Shown in pieces: positions 54,793-63,750 of a stretch of 64,000 bases of DNA. Made by a program: the position numbers and the translations under genes. Where the stretch lies: contig CANLMR010000001.1 of NCBI GenBank assembly GCA_947492185.1, positions 372,001 through 436,000 of the forward strand. Reading direction: 5' to 3'. The notes beneath the pieces are model-generated. The model was not told the origin of the DNA. It saw only the letters and a list, made by a program, of their open reading frames with translations, and searched no databases. This DNA is from an uncultured Tenacibaculum sp. Its GTDB lineage: Bacteria > Bacteroidota > Bacteroidia > Flavobacteriales > Flavobacteriaceae. How positions within the stretch are numbered: position 1 is the first letter of the stretch; each line of letters opens with the position of its first letter.

Positions 54793-55539
54793 TTATCCTT
54801 TTAAACTTGCTTTTAAGAATTCAGTATTCATACGAGCAATGTTTTCTAAAGAAATTCCTTTAGGACATTCTACCTCACATGCTCCTGTATTAGTACAGTT
54901 ACCAAATCCTTCTTCATCCATTTGCTTAACCATGTTTAAGACACGATCTGTAGCTTCAACTTGTCCTTGTGGTAATAAGGCAAATTGAGAAACTTTAGCA
55001 CCAACAAATAGCATTGCAGATGAATTTTTACATGTTGCTACACAAGCACCACAACCGATACAAGTAGCTGCTTCAAAAGCTTTATCAGCATCTGCTTTAT
55101 TTACAGGAATAGCATTTGCATCAATTGTATTACCAGAAGTATTTACAGAAATAAAACCTCCAGCGTGTTGTATACGATCAAAAGAACTTCTATCAACAAT
55201 TAAATCCTTTACTACAGGAAAAGCTTTAGCTCTAAATGGTTCAATAAAAATAGTATCACCATCTTTAAACATACGCATATGTAATTGACAAGTAGTTACA
55301 CCTCTATCTGGTCCATGAGCTTCTCCATTAATGTATAATGAACACATACCACAAATACCTTCACGACAATCATGATCAAAAGCTACAGGTTCATCACCAT
55401 TATTAATTAATTGTTCATTTAAAACATCTAACATTTCAAGGAAAGACATATCTGGTGAAATATCGTTGACTTTGTAATCAACCATTTTACCTTTATCGTT
55501 AGCGTTTTTTTGACGCCATATTTTTAACGTTAAATTCAT
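54793..55539 (-). CDS. sdhB: succinate dehydrogenase/fumarate reductase iron-sulfur subunit
   Basis: A 248-residue membrane-peripheral subunit. The [2Fe-2S] ligands are in [20 protein letters not shown] and TCQLHM; the [4Fe-4S] and [3Fe-4S] ligands in [15 protein letters not shown] and [12 protein letters not shown]. It passes electrons from the flavoprotein to the quinone site. The gene is third in the sdhCAB operon, 10 bases after sdhA. Confidence 0.95.
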   Translation of the reverse strand: MNLTLKIWRQKNANDKGKMVDYKVNDISPDMSFLEMLDVLNEQLINNGDEPVAFDHDCREGICGMCSLYINGEAHGPDRGVTTCQLHMRMFKDGDTIFIEPFRAKAFPVVKDLIVDRSSFDRIQHAGGFISVNTSGNTIDANAIPVNKADADKAFEAATCIGCGACVATCKNSSAMLFVGAKVSQFALLPQGQVEATDRVLNMVKQMDEEGFGNCTNTGACEVECPKGISLENIARMNTEFLKASLKG

Positions 55540-55549
55540 TGCTTCCTTA

Positions 55550-57562
55550 TTATTTGTATGATCTTTGTTTTAATTCAATATCGTTAAACTCTAGCTGTTC
55601 TTTATGTAACACAGCATCGCTAGGTTCTCCTTTATATTCCCAAGCAGAAACATAAGCAAAATCTTTATCATTACGTAATGCTTCTCCTTTTTGTTCACCG
55701 TCTAATTCTACAGAATCTTCTCTAAAGTGACCTCCACAAGACTCTTCTCTGTTTAATGCATCCTTAGCAAATAATTCTCCTAATTCTAAGAAATCTGCTA
55801 CACGTCCAGCTTTAGCTAGTTCTTCATTGTATTCATTGCTAGACCCAGGTACTTTAACCTCTTTCCAGAATTGCTCACGAAGTGCTTTAATTTCAGCAAT
55901 AGCTTCAGTTAAGCCTTCAACGTTACGAGACATTCCTACTTTATTCCACATTATTTTGCCTAAACGTTTATGGAAATAATCTACAGAATGTTTTCCTTCA
56001 TTTGTAACAAAGAAATTTAATTTCTCTTTTACCTCTTTTTCAGCTTCTTCGAATTCTTTTGAATCGGTAGAAATTGGTCCTGTACGAATGTCATCAGATA
56101 AATAATCACCAATAGTATATGGTAAAACGAAATATCCATCAGCTAAACCTTGCATTAATGCAGAAGCTCCTAAACGGTTTGCACCATGATCAGAGAAATT
56201 TGCTTCACCAATACAATATAAACCAGGAACGGTTGTCATTAAATTATAATCAACCCAAACACCACCCATTGTGTAGTGTACTGCAGGATAAATCATCATT
56301 GGTGTATTGTATGGATCTTGATCTACGATCTTCTCATACATTTGGAATAAGTTTCCATATTTATTTTTAACAACTTCTTGCCCTAATTTTTTAACTAAAG
56401 CAGCATCGTTAGTGTCTAAACCTTTGATAGTTGCTTGCTCTTTACCATATCTAGTAATAGCAGAAGCAAAATCTAAATACACAGCTTCACCAGTAGCATT
56501 AACACCATAACCAGCATCACAACGTTCTTTTGCAGCACGAGAAGCAACATCACGAGGAACTAGGTTACCAAATGCAGGGTAACGACGTTCTAAATAATAA
56601 TCTCTATTTTCTTCAGCAATTTGAGTTGGTTTTAACTTCCCTTCTCTAATTGCTTTTACATCATCTATGTTTTTTGGTACCCAAATACGACCATCATTTC
56701 TTAATGATTCAGACATTAAGGTTAATTTAGATTGATGATCTCCAGAAACTGGAATACATGTTGGGTGAATTTGTGTGTAACAAGGGTTTGCAAAATATGC
56801 ACCACGTTTGTGAGCTTTCCATGCAGCAGTTACATTACTTCCCATCGCGTTTGTAGATAAGAAGAAAACGTTACCATAACCACCAGTTCCTAAAACAACA
56901 GCATGCGCAGCATGTCTTTCTATTTCACCTGTAATTAAATTCCTTGTTATAATACCACGAGCTTTTCCGTCAACCTTCACAACGTCTAACATCTCATGAC
57001 GGTTGTACATTTTTATTTTACCACGACCGATTTGACGATTCATAGCAGAATAAGCTCCTAATAATAATTGTTGTCCAGTTTGTCCAGCAGCATAAAATGT
57101 TCTCGAAACTAATACTCCACCAAAAGAACGGTTATCTAGTAAACCACCATATTCACGTGCAAAAGGGACACCTTGTGCAACACATTGATCAATAATATTT
57201 GCAGATACTTCAGCCAAACGATATACGTTAGCTTCTCTAGAACGATAATCTCCTCCTTTTACAGTATCATAAAATAATCTATATGTAGAATCACCATCTC
57301 CTTGGTAATTTTTTGCAGCATTAATCCCTCCCTGAGCAGCAATAGAGTGCGCACGTCTTGGAGAATCTTGAAAACAGAATGCTTTTACATTGTATCCTAA
57401 CTCTGCTAAAGTAGCAGCAGCAGAACCACCAGCTAAACCTGTACCAACAACAATAACATCTATATTACGTTTATTTGCTGGATTTACTAAATCGATATGA
57501 TTTTTATAATTAGTCCATTTATCTGCAATAGGACCTTTTGGTATTTTTGAATCTAAAGCCAT
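55550..57562 (-). CDS. sdhA: succinate dehydrogenase/fumarate reductase flavoprotein subunit
   Basis: A 670-residue flavoprotein. It has [20 protein letters not shown], the covalent-FAD histidine region [20 protein letters not shown], the substrate motif [10 protein letters not shown] and the active-site arginine region [20 protein letters not shown], then [20 protein letters not shown]. The length of about 670 is that of the Bacteroidota B-type enzymes. In this organism it would oxidise succinate in the TCA cycle, with menaquinone as acceptor (inferred from the phylum). Confidence 0.96.
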   Translation of the reverse strand: MALDSKIPKGPIADKWTNYKNHIDLVNPANKRNIDVIVVGTGLAGGSAAATLAELGYNVKAFCFQDSPRRAHSIAAQGGINAAKNYQGDGDSTYRLFYDTVKGGDYRSREANVYRLAEVSANIIDQCVAQGVPFAREYGGLLDNRSFGGVLVSRTFYAAGQTGQQLLLGAYSAMNRQIGRGKIKMYNRHEMLDVVKVDGKARGIITRNLITGEIERHAAHAVVLGTGGYGNVFFLSTNAMGSNVTAAWKAHKRGAYFANPCYTQIHPTCIPVSGDHQSKLTLMSESLRNDGRIWVPKNIDDVKAIREGKLKPTQIAEENRDYYLERRYPAFGNLVPRDVASRAAKERCDAGYGVNATGEAVYLDFASAITRYGKEQATIKGLDTNDAALVKKLGQEVVKNKYGNLFQMYEKIVDQDPYNTPMMIYPAVHYTMGGVWVDYNLMTTVPGLYCIGEANFSDHGANRLGASALMQGLADGYFVLPYTIGDYLSDDIRTGPISTDSKEFEEAEKEVKEKLNFFVTNEGKHSVDYFHKRLGKIMWNKVGMSRNVEGLTEAIAEIKALREQFWKEVKVPGSSNEYNEELAKAGRVADFLELGELFAKDALNREESCGGHFREDSVELDGEQKGEALRNDKDFAYVSAWEYKGEPSDAVLHKEQLEFNDIELKQRSYK

Positions 57563-57574
57563 AAACCTATGTTA

Positions 57575-58246
57575 TTAGTGATTAAAGTGGTGAAATAATG
57601 CAATGAAAATAAAGCCTAAAGGAATTCCTATTGCATAAATTTTACTAAATGTTTTCAATCCACTTGTATACTTATTGTTAGCACCAACAGATTGAAAAGC
57701 TGAATTAAACCCATGTAATAAGTGTAATGCTAAGAAAACAAAAGCGATTACATAAGCACCAACTCTCACTGGACTTAAAAACTTGTGTTGAAGTTCGTGG
57801 AAATACCTAAACTCACCATTATGCATTCCAGAAAAATCTCCTTGAATGTATTTTGTGTTAATTTCCGGAATCCAAAAATCAATAAAGTGTAGCACAATAA
57901 AAGCTAAAATTGCAAGCCCACTCCAAATCATATTTCTACTCATCCAAGTAGAGTTAGCTCCACCATTATTTTTTGCATACTTTACAGTACGCGCACTTTT
58001 ATTTTTAATTTCTAATACAAATCCCATTACAAAATGAAATATTACACCAATAATTAAAATAGGTTGTAATAAATATTGAACAGCCCAAAAAGTACCCATA
58101 AAGTGAGAAGCTTCATTAAAAGCATCTGCGCTGAATACTGATAAGATGTTAATTGCAAAATGTTGTAATAAGAAAACCATAAGAAAGAGTGCCGAAAGTG
58201 CCATGGCAAACTTCCTTCCGATAGAAGATTTAAGTAATCCGCTCAT
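57575..58246 (-). CDS. sdhC: succinate dehydrogenase cytochrome b subunit
   Basis: A 223-residue membrane subunit with five predicted helices, matching the B-type, single-subunit dihaem cytochrome b of Bacteroidota and epsilonproteobacteria. Likely haem histidines occur in LLQHFAINIL, GVIFHFVMGF, LAFIVLHFIDFW and LALHLLHGFNSA. SIGRKFAMALSALFLMVFLL is the N-terminal start. It is the first gene of the operon, 12 bases before sdhA, with a good promoter upstream. Confidence 0.94.
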   Translation of the reverse strand: MSGLLKSSIGRKFAMALSALFLMVFLLQHFAINILSVFSADAFNEASHFMGTFWAVQYLLQPILIIGVIFHFVMGFVLEIKNKSARTVKYAKNNGGANSTWMSRNMIWSGLAILAFIVLHFIDFWIPEINTKYIQGDFSGMHNGEFRYFHELQHKFLSPVRVGAYVIAFVFLALHLLHGFNSAFQSVGANNKYTSGLKTFSKIYAIGIPLGFIFIALFHHFNH

Positions 58247-58278
58247 TATTTTGAATGTTGATTATAAATAATTACAAG

Positions 58279-58309
58279 CAAAGTTAAGACCTACAAGCAA
58301 TTTCTACAA
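58279..58309 (-). promoter_or_regulatory. promoter of the sdhCAB operon
   Basis: On the reverse strand TTG (58307-58309) is followed after 20 bases by TAACTTTG (58279-58286), close to the Bacteroidota consensus, and about 33 bases before the sdhC ATG at 58246. The remaining stretch to 58518 shows nothing else recognisable. Confidence 0.6.
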
Positions 58310-58518
58310 ACATTAAAGTTTGTTTTGTTAAATATTTAGAATCGGTATAAATAGACGGTTGCTCTCTAGGGTAAAAAACATATTTTAAACATAGTAAACA
58401 AGAAGGTTTTACTGCTTTGTAGAAAAAGTACTGAAATAACTGAAAAATTTATTTGAATTAATTCATGATTTAAAGGTTTAAGATTAATATTAAAACTTGA
58501 ATTTTAGTTATACAGCAA

Positions 58519-58668
58519 ATGAAAAAAGATAAAAAAACAATAAAAACCTACTTTGAAACTGGAGATGTACCAACCCAGCAACAATACGAAGATTTAATTG
58601 ATAGTTATATTGACAGTAAACAAGAACCAGGAGAACCAAATAGAAGTTTTGTTATTGATGAAAATGGA
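58519..58668 (+). repeat. N-terminal coding repeat, first copy
   Basis: The first 150 bases of this gene are nearly identical to 59189-59338 in the next gene, differing mainly at synonymous positions. Only the module is shared; the downstream parts diverge completely. Confidence 0.8.
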
Positions 58669-59178
58669 GAAGTGTCTGTTACTAGTGATACTGAAAAAAA
58701 AGAGTTCCCTTATTTTGAAAACTTAGAATCTGAAAAAACTAAATATACAGCTTTTGGTGTGGGACCTCAAAATAGTTTGAACCCAGGATATTTTTACTTT
58801 AAATATATTCGTGATAGTGGTAGTGTTGGAGGAGGATTAATAGCAGAAAGATTTACTTTTTCTAATACAGATGTAGAGGTAAGAAACTTTAATTTAAGAG
58901 GACGTATAGGGAAAGCTACATTAAATTATAATGGAAGATTAAATATCAATCTAGAGCTTCCTCAAAGAGATGGTACTATTGCATTATTAGATGATGTACG
59001 TACTAAAACGATAAACACCTCGATCCCACAAACCAGTACAACATTAAATCAAGCTTTTCCATTTGAGCAAAATCCAATAGGAACAATGGTGGTGAATTTA
59101 GATATTACTGAACGATATCTTTATATAAGGGTTTCAGTAACAGGATGGAGAAAATTTGCTTTAGGAGAAGATATTTAA
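58519..59178 (+). CDS. phage-tail-like protein with TIKTYFETG N-terminal module
   Basis: A 219-residue protein. Residues 1-50 (KTIKTYFETGDVPTQQQY, then DLIDSYIDSK and FVIDENGEVSV) match an N-terminal module that I associate with structural or tail-fibre proteins in Bacteroidota phages. The rest is beta-rich (YFYFKYIRDSGSVGGGLIAE; LNYNGRLNINLELPQRDGTI), with the GTIALLDDV-type motif common in phage tail proteins. No signal peptide is seen. It lies 10 bases upstream of a paralogue sharing the module. No capsid or packaging gene is near, so it is not a complete prophage. Confidence 0.6.
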   Translation: MKKDKKTIKTYFETGDVPTQQQYEDLIDSYIDSKQEPGEPNRSFVIDENGEVSVTSDTEKKEFPYFENLESEKTKYTAFGVGPQNSLNPGYFYFKYIRDSGSVGGGLIAERFTFSNTDVEVRNFNLRGRIGKATLNYNGRLNINLELPQRDGTIALLDDVRTKTINTSIPQTSTTLNQAFPFEQNPIGTMVVNLDITERYLYIRVSVTGWRKFALGEDI

Positions 59179-59188
59179 AATAAAAAAA

Positions 59189-59338
59189 ATGAATAGAGAT
59201 AAAAAAACAATAAAAACGTACTTTGAAACTGGAGATGTACCAACTCAACAACAATATGAAGATTTAATAGATAGTTATATTGATAGTAAACAGTTGCCTG
59301 GAGAACCGAATCGAAGATTTGTTATTGATGAGAATGGT
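59189..59338 (+). repeat. N-terminal coding repeat, second copy
   Basis: Second copy of the 58519-58668 module, 670 bases downstream in the same orientation. Confidence 0.8.
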
Positions 59339-61216
59339 TATGTTAGGGTTTTATCAGAAATTAAACAATCCAATTATTCACTATCTGAAATTAATGGTAA
59401 TAAAATAGCGCTTTTAAAAGATGGAGTTGTTATTAATGAGATAGATTTAAGTGCGTACGTTGATAATATCAACTTATCACGTTTAGTATCTGGTTCACTA
59501 GATGTTAATGGTGTAACAACTTTTAGAAGAAACGATAATAGTTTTTTTAGAGTAGATTTTTCATCATTAATTAACTCTGATAAGTTAATAGTTAAAGACC
59601 CGTCTTCACCAGAAGGGATTAAAAATTATTGGAAAGGGAGTAATGATCAATTAGCTACTATATCGGCAAAAAACAATGATACATTATATTTTGCCAAAGA
59701 AGAAAAGAGCAGAGTATTTGAAGCCAATATATTACCTATTTTTCCTAACAATCCTTCTGCCCTTAGTATTGGAGATTCTTATTTTAGTGGAGATGGGAAG
59801 AAACTTTTTATTTCTCATACCAAAAACGCAAGAGAAGAATATATAATTAGAGAGCTTTTACTTTCTGTTGCTTATGATGTAAGTACCGCTAAAGCTACTG
59901 GAGTTGAACTTGATTTAATACAATTTAAAGAACTTAGTACATCAGCTGTTTCTAGATGGAGCTTAAGTAATGATGGGACTAAATTATTTTTTGTTGATAC
60001 AAAAGGAGCTACAACTTTTGATGACACATTAAAAGTTTTAAACTTAAAAGTACCTTTTGATATTACTACAGGAATTTTAGATCCAAACAATAAATTAGCG
60101 CTTACTCAATTTGGGGGTGCAGGTTATGTTTTTAGTCCTGATGGGAAACAGTTAATTATGAGAAGAGATGCTGGCTTTTTTCAATATACATTAGAAAATT
60201 CATACGATTTACCCACAGCTAAGCAAGTTTTTTATGGACAGGTAAATCCAATATTAGGAACATTTGGTAGCGCAATGGGAAATCCGAAATTTTCTAACGA
60301 TGGGAAACGTTTATTCTTCCCTTTAACAGGTTTTGTTGGTATTACAGAATTTCATTTAACTACTCCTTATGATTTTTCTACTGTCACAAAGAAAGGACAG
60401 TTAGCTAGTAGAGATGTTTTAGGTTTTGTATTTAATAAAGATGGTACCGAGTTATCTTCAATAACTAATCCTCCAAACTTTACAGGAACCACTTCATTTA
60501 ATTATCAATTTAACAGATACAAATTAGCTTTACCTTTTGATGTTTTAAGTACTAAAGGTGTAGGAGGTGTTGACATGTATTTAGGAGATGTTAAAATTGA
60601 TAGTGAACCTAAAAAAGATAGTTATAGTTTGTCTGTTTCCAATGATACAAGAACAGTAAACTTATTGGAAAACGGAAGTGTAATTTCTAAAGTAGATATT
60701 TCATCTTTAATAGAAGTCAGTAAACCCGTTCAATCAGATTATGCTCAAACGGATGTAAACAGCTCTGATTATATAAAAAACAAACCCGAAATAGGTAAAT
60801 CGATAGTATATACACCGAAAGTGTTTTTGAGTAGTATATCTGAAACGATTCCAGTACTAACAGCTCAAAACAATACTTATTCAATTATTGGCGACTACAT
60901 GATAATTGACGTGAGTATATCAAATATCAACACGCCTTTAACAAAATTTATAAGAGTAAGTTTACCTGAAGGATATTTGGTAAAGCAAGAAACATTTTCA
61001 CAATTGAGAGCTTTTGCAGTTGGCCGTTCAGCGAATAGTGTTATAAATGGGGATACAAGTGAAATTCAATTACATCCAGTAGAAGGATTAGATAGAATAT
61101 CATTGAGCTCTTCTTTTTCTTTTCAATTTGATAGTTCTACATCTCCAAATGCTCTTATGTTTAGTGTAATGTTTAAATATGAAGAAGGTTTCTATGATGA
61201 AAGTACTTCAGGATAG
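59189..61216 (+). CDS. phage-tail-fibre-like protein with propeller-like repeats
   Basis: A 675-residue protein. The first 50 residues repeat the TIKTYFETGDVPTQQQYE module of the previous protein. The centre (about residues 190-460) has recurring motifs such as FSPDGKQLIMRR, SNDGTKLFFVD and FSNDGKRLFFPL, a beta-propeller-like pattern. The segment PVQSDYAQTDVNSSDYIKNK near residue 515 is a motif I know from phage tail-fibre and structural proteins of Bacteroidota, and the final part is a beta-sandwich. No signal peptide or membrane span is seen. Its role could be adhesion or attachment in a defective or domesticated tail module. A terminator follows. Confidence 0.6.
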   Translation: MNRDKKTIKTYFETGDVPTQQQYEDLIDSYIDSKQLPGEPNRRFVIDENGYVRVLSEIKQSNYSLSEINGNKIALLKDGVVINEIDLSAYVDNINLSRLVSGSLDVNGVTTFRRNDNSFFRVDFSSLINSDKLIVKDPSSPEGIKNYWKGSNDQLATISAKNNDTLYFAKEEKSRVFEANILPIFPNNPSALSIGDSYFSGDGKKLFISHTKNAREEYIIRELLLSVAYDVSTAKATGVELDLIQFKELSTSAVSRWSLSNDGTKLFFVDTKGATTFDDTLKVLNLKVPFDITTGILDPNNKLALTQFGGAGYVFSPDGKQLIMRRDAGFFQYTLENSYDLPTAKQVFYGQVNPILGTFGSAMGNPKFSNDGKRLFFPLTGFVGITEFHLTTPYDFSTVTKKGQLASRDVLGFVFNKDGTELSSITNPPNFTGTTSFNYQFNRYKLALPFDVLSTKGVGGVDMYLGDVKIDSEPKKDSYSLSVSNDTRTVNLLENGSVISKVDISSLIEVSKPVQSDYAQTDVNSSDYIKNKPEIGKSIVYTPKVFLSSISETIPVLTAQNNTYSIIGDYMIIDVSISNINTPLTKFIRVSLPEGYLVKQETFSQLRAFAVGRSANSVINGDTSEIQLHPVEGLDRISLSSSFSFQFDSSTSPNALMFSVMFKYEEGFYDESTSG

Positions 61217-61248
61217 AAAATATTAAATTTAACTTTGTGATTTATTTT

Positions 61249-61276
61249 AAAAGCTGCTACATCTAGTGGCTTTTTT
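61249..61276 (+). terminator. intrinsic terminator after the tail-fibre-like gene
   Basis: AAAAGCTGCT and AGTGGCTTTT pair around ACATCT with two wobble pairs, followed by TT. Confidence 0.7.
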
Positions 61277-61322
61277 GTTAGGATTTAACACTTTTTCGAC
61301 CAATACCTAAACTAATCAAATT

Positions 61323-62168
61323 ATGGCTATACAAGATATCAAAACCTATAACTTTAAAGATGTTTTTTCATTACAATTAGTTGAGTTTGAAAAAGCTTGT
61401 ATAGTTAATAAACCGAGACAAATAGACGATTATAAAATCTTTTGGATTAAAGAAGGTGAAGGAACATATAACATAGATTTTAAAAGTTATTCGTTTAATG
61501 GTACGGTATTGTTTTTTCTATCTCCGGGTCAGGTTTTTACAGTTGATTCAGAAAAAATAAAAGAGGCTTATCAATTGAATTTTACACGTGATTTTTATTG
61601 TATTCAAACACATGATACAGAAATAGCTTGTAATGGTGTATTGTTTAATAATATATACGAAACTCCTTTTGTAAATCCTACAGATAAAGATATTCGAAAA
61701 CTAGACTTTATTCTTGAAAATTTAATTGAAGAATTTGAATTAGCTGAAACTGCTCAGTATGACATGTTACAATCTTTCCTGAAGCAATTCATTATTTATT
61801 CTGTTAGAATTAAAAAAGAATTCTCAGTAATTAAAGAAGATAACGAAACTAAATTATTTAAAGATTTTAGTTTGCTTGTAGAGCAAAATTTTAAGAAACT
61901 TCATAGTGTTACAGAATATGCCAATAGGTTGGCAATTTCTCCAAAATCACTAGCGAAACATTTTCAAAAAATAGGATCAGAAACGCCAAGTGATTTTATC
62001 AAAAATAGAATAGTTACCGAAGCTAAAAGACAACTATTATATTCTTCTGAAGCTATAAAACATATTGCTTTTGATCTAGGTTTTAATGATCCTGCTTACT
62101 TCTCTCGCTTTTTTACAAAAGCTACCGGATTTTCTCCGGCACAATTTAAAAAAGCCCAGAAAGTGTAA
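61323..62168 (+). CDS. AraC family transcriptional regulator
   Basis: A 281-residue regulator with an N-terminal cupin-like sensory domain (FWIKEGEGTYNIDFKSYSF, then LFFLSPGQVFTVDSEKIKEA) and a C-terminal double helix-turn-helix: SVTEYANRLAISPKSLAKHF with GSETPSDFIKNRIV, then IKHIAFDLGFNDPAYFSRFF and TGFSPAQFKK. It is immediately upstream of the first GG-leader peptide gene (75 bases), so it is a natural candidate regulator of the peptide cluster; the effector is unknown. Confidence 0.9.
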   Translation: MAIQDIKTYNFKDVFSLQLVEFEKACIVNKPRQIDDYKIFWIKEGEGTYNIDFKSYSFNGTVLFFLSPGQVFTVDSEKIKEAYQLNFTRDFYCIQTHDTEIACNGVLFNNIYETPFVNPTDKDIRKLDFILENLIEEFELAETAQYDMLQSFLKQFIIYSVRIKKEFSVIKEDNETKLFKDFSLLVEQNFKKLHSVTEYANRLAISPKSLAKHFQKIGSETPSDFIKNRIVTEAKRQLLYSSEAIKHIAFDLGFNDPAYFSRFFTKATGFSPAQFKKAQKV

Positions 62169-62182
62169 TTTTTTATTTTTTA

Positions 62183-62223
62183 GGTAACAGCAATTTTGTT
62201 TTTGACACGTAATTATAAATTAT
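62183..62223 (+). promoter_or_regulatory. conserved upstream block of peptide gene 1
   Basis: GGTAACAG, then 5 bases, then TTGTTTTTGACACGT and TTATAAAT. The same block stands before peptide gene 3 at 63444 and, in weaker form, before peptide gene 2 at about 63066. It is probably a shared promoter and/or AraC operator. Confidence 0.6.
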
Positions 62224-62243
62224 TAATCTTTAAAATTTAAATT

Positions 62244-62468
62244 ATGTTTAAAAACATTTCAAAACTAGGAGCAGTGTTAAACGCAAATGAGCAAAAAGAG
62301 ATTAATGGAGGAACGAGGGTTCCTTTATGTAATTCTGGAACTTGTTATCCTGTGAATTCTACTAAAGTATTGGTTGGAAGCACAAGTAATGGTAGCCCAT
62401 GTGGCGTTATTTTTGGATCCAATGTATGTAGAGGTACAGTTAATTTTGGTAGCTGTTGTGTATCATAA
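62244..62468 (+). CDS. GG-leader peptide 1 (bacteriocin/RiPP-like precursor)
   Basis: A 74-residue peptide. Leader MFKNISKLGAVLNANEQKEI ends in NGG at residue 23, a double-glycine-type leader of the kind processed by C39 peptidase-containing transporters. The core of 51 residues is hydrophobic and glycine/serine-rich with six cysteines (including LCNSGTC, SPC and SCC). It belongs to a family of three in the window sharing leader length and pattern. The function (antimicrobial, signalling or other) is inferred from architecture. Confidence 0.7.
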   Translation: MFKNISKLGAVLNANEQKEINGGTRVPLCNSGTCYPVNSTKVLVGSTSNGSPCGVIFGSNVCRGTVNFGSCCVS

Positions 62469-62511
62469 GGTGTCCATTTTCTATTTATGAAAGTATTACT
62501 TAGCGAACTTC

Positions 62512-62537
62512 GGTTCGCTTTTTTTTGTTTTTTAATA
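62512..62537 (+). terminator. intrinsic terminator after peptide gene 1
   Basis: AGCGAAC and GTTCGCT with a TTCG tetraloop, followed by eight T. Confidence 0.92.
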
Positions 62538-62702
62538 GTTATGTGTTTTAAAATCAGGTTTTTGACTCTATTATTTAAGGTGGATTGCCTAGGTGATTTT
62601 TAATTTAAGAAACTACTTTTATTTAAAACTTTTATATAATGAGCAATCAAGAAGAAAATTTTGGGTTTATCTCTATTAGCTTAATTTAATGGTATACAAA
62701 AA

Positions 62703-62966
62703 ATGTTTTTAAGTGCTTTGTTGTTAATTTTTACTTCAGTACTTGTTATTTATGCAGCACTTCCGCCGTTAGCAATTGCTGGTATTATTTTGGCGATAGT
62801 TGCATTATTGGCAACAGGTGGATGTATAGCTGTTAGAACTTTTACTGCTGGAATTAAACAATCTTATGCTAATAACCCAGCAGGAGCAGCGGCTCGATAT
62901 GGTTTTCCAAATTATGCCGCTCTAAGAGCAGCGATTCCTGCTCCGGCAAGATGGTGTGCGAGTTAG
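62703..62966 (+). CDS. hydrophobic 87-residue peptide in the leader-peptide locus
   Basis: A small protein with an almost continuous hydrophobic half (residues 1-45: LSALLLIFTSVLVIYAALPP and IAGIILAIVALLATGGC) and an arginine/alanine-rich tail (YGFPNYAALRAAIPAPARWC). The second half could be extracellular. It lacks the MxKxIS..GG-type leader of its neighbours, and its codon use (GCG, CCG) is a little richer in GC. It may be an immunity or accessory membrane peptide, or a different bacteriocin. The frame is opened by an in-frame stop at 62682 and ATG 62703 is the only start; I am unsure it is translated. Confidence 0.4.
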   Translation: MFLSALLLIFTSVLVIYAALPPLAIAGIILAIVALLATGGCIAVRTFTAGIKQSYANNPAGAAARYGFPNYAALRAAIPAPARWCAS

Positions 62967-63065
62967 TTTTTTGTGATTCTACACTTTTAATCTTCTTTTT
63001 TAAAATATTTTAGTAAGCAACTTTCAGCATTTGACTTAAATTATTTAAACTTTCTGTTGTTTCCT

Positions 63066-63126
63066 ATAGTAACAATTGAGTATATCCTTGAACGTAAGTA
63101 TAGTATTAATCTTTAAATTTTATATT
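63066..63126 (+). promoter_or_regulatory. upstream block of peptide gene 2 (diverged)
   Basis: TAGTAACAATTGAGTATATC, then CTTGAACGTAAGTATA: it matches the gene 1 and gene 3 blocks in order (GTAACA; TTGAnACGT; TATA) with more differences. Confidence 0.45.
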
Positions 63127-63336
63127 ATGTTAAAATCAATTTCAAGTTTAGGTGTTAGCTTAAGTAAGGATGAACAAGCTGCTATTTTTGCAGGTGTTAC
63201 AGCATCTGGTTCGTGTAACAATGGAACAACATTTACCATAAGAAATGTTGAAAACACGAATGATGGTGGGTACACACAGGCTGAAAGCATTTGTGGACGA
63301 GCAGGTATAGCTACAAGTACAGTTGTGTTTAGGTAG
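63127..63336 (+). CDS. GG-leader peptide 2
   Basis: A 69-residue peptide. I chose ATG 63127 (MLKSISSLGVSLSKDEQAAI) because it aligns with peptides 1 and 3; an upstream ATG at 63076 would add 17 unrelated residues. The leader is 23 residues ending FAG (AG in place of GG). The core of 46 residues has two cysteines (GSC, ICG) and an N-rich, threonine-rich sequence without a clear amphipathic helix. Confidence 0.65.
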   Translation: MLKSISSLGVSLSKDEQAAIFAGVTASGSCNNGTTFTIRNVENTNDGGYTQAESICGRAGIATSTVVFR

Positions 63337-63385
63337 TATTTATAAAGCAAAAGTATTTATAGCTAATGCATTATAATAAATAAGT

Positions 63386-63408
63386 AAAAGCGGGCTTGTC
63401 CCGTTTTT
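63386..63408 (+). terminator. intrinsic terminator after peptide gene 2
   Basis: CGGG/CCCG core with AAA and TTTTT arms around CTTGT, ending in T. Confidence 0.65.
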
Positions 63409-63443
63409 AGTTTCTTCATAACTACTGTTTTTCAATTATTTTG

Positions 63444-63482
63444 GGTAACAGATATTATTGTTTTTGACACGTGCTTATAAAT
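63444..63482 (+). promoter_or_regulatory. conserved upstream block of peptide gene 3
   Basis: GGTAACAG, six bases, TTGTTTTTGACACGT, two bases, TTATAAAT: identical motifs to the block at 62183, at nearly the same distance from the ATG (56 versus 61 bases). Confidence 0.6.
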
Positions 63483-63499
63483 ATTAAAATTTAATTATT

Positions 63500-63703
63500 A
63501 TGTTAAAAAACATTTCAAACTTAGGTTCTCTTTTAAATAAGACTCAACAGAAAGATGTATTTGGCGGTAAAGCTTTTGCTAGTGGTAGTGGCTTTTGTAA
63601 ATGTATAAGTAATGTTGTTGCTGCGGAAAGCACACAACCTTCAGCAGATGCATGTGAAAAATTTTGCACTGGTGCACAAGGATATATTTTTGTTGGAGCA
63701 TAA
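63500..63703 (+). CDS. GG-leader peptide 3
   Basis: A 67-residue peptide. Leader MLKNISNLGSLLNKTQQKDV ends FGG at residue 23; the core of 44 residues has four cysteines arranged as FCKC ... AC ... FC, so two disulfides or other crosslinks are possible. The leader pattern M-[FL]-K-x-IS-x-LG-x-[SV]L-x(3)-[EQ]Q is shared by all three. No exporter lies in the window; it may be to the right of 64000. Confidence 0.7.
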   Translation: MLKNISNLGSLLNKTQQKDVFGGKAFASGSGFCKCISNVVAAESTQPSADACEKFCTGAQGYIFVGA

Positions 63704-63715
63704 AAAATAATCTTT

Positions 63716-63750
63716 TGAAAAAGGAAGGATTTAATTATTCTTCCTTTTTT
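63716..63750 (+). terminator. intrinsic terminator after peptide gene 3
   Basis: AAAAAGGAAGGAT and ATTCTTCCTTTTT form a 12-base stem with one wobble pair, followed by T. The final 250 bases of the window show no further gene, hairpin or repeat. Confidence 0.85.

Noticed and set aside
58519..61216. Prophage remnant call
   Set aside because: Only tail-fibre-like sequences are seen; there are no integrase, terminase, capsid or lysis genes, so a prophage label is unsupported.
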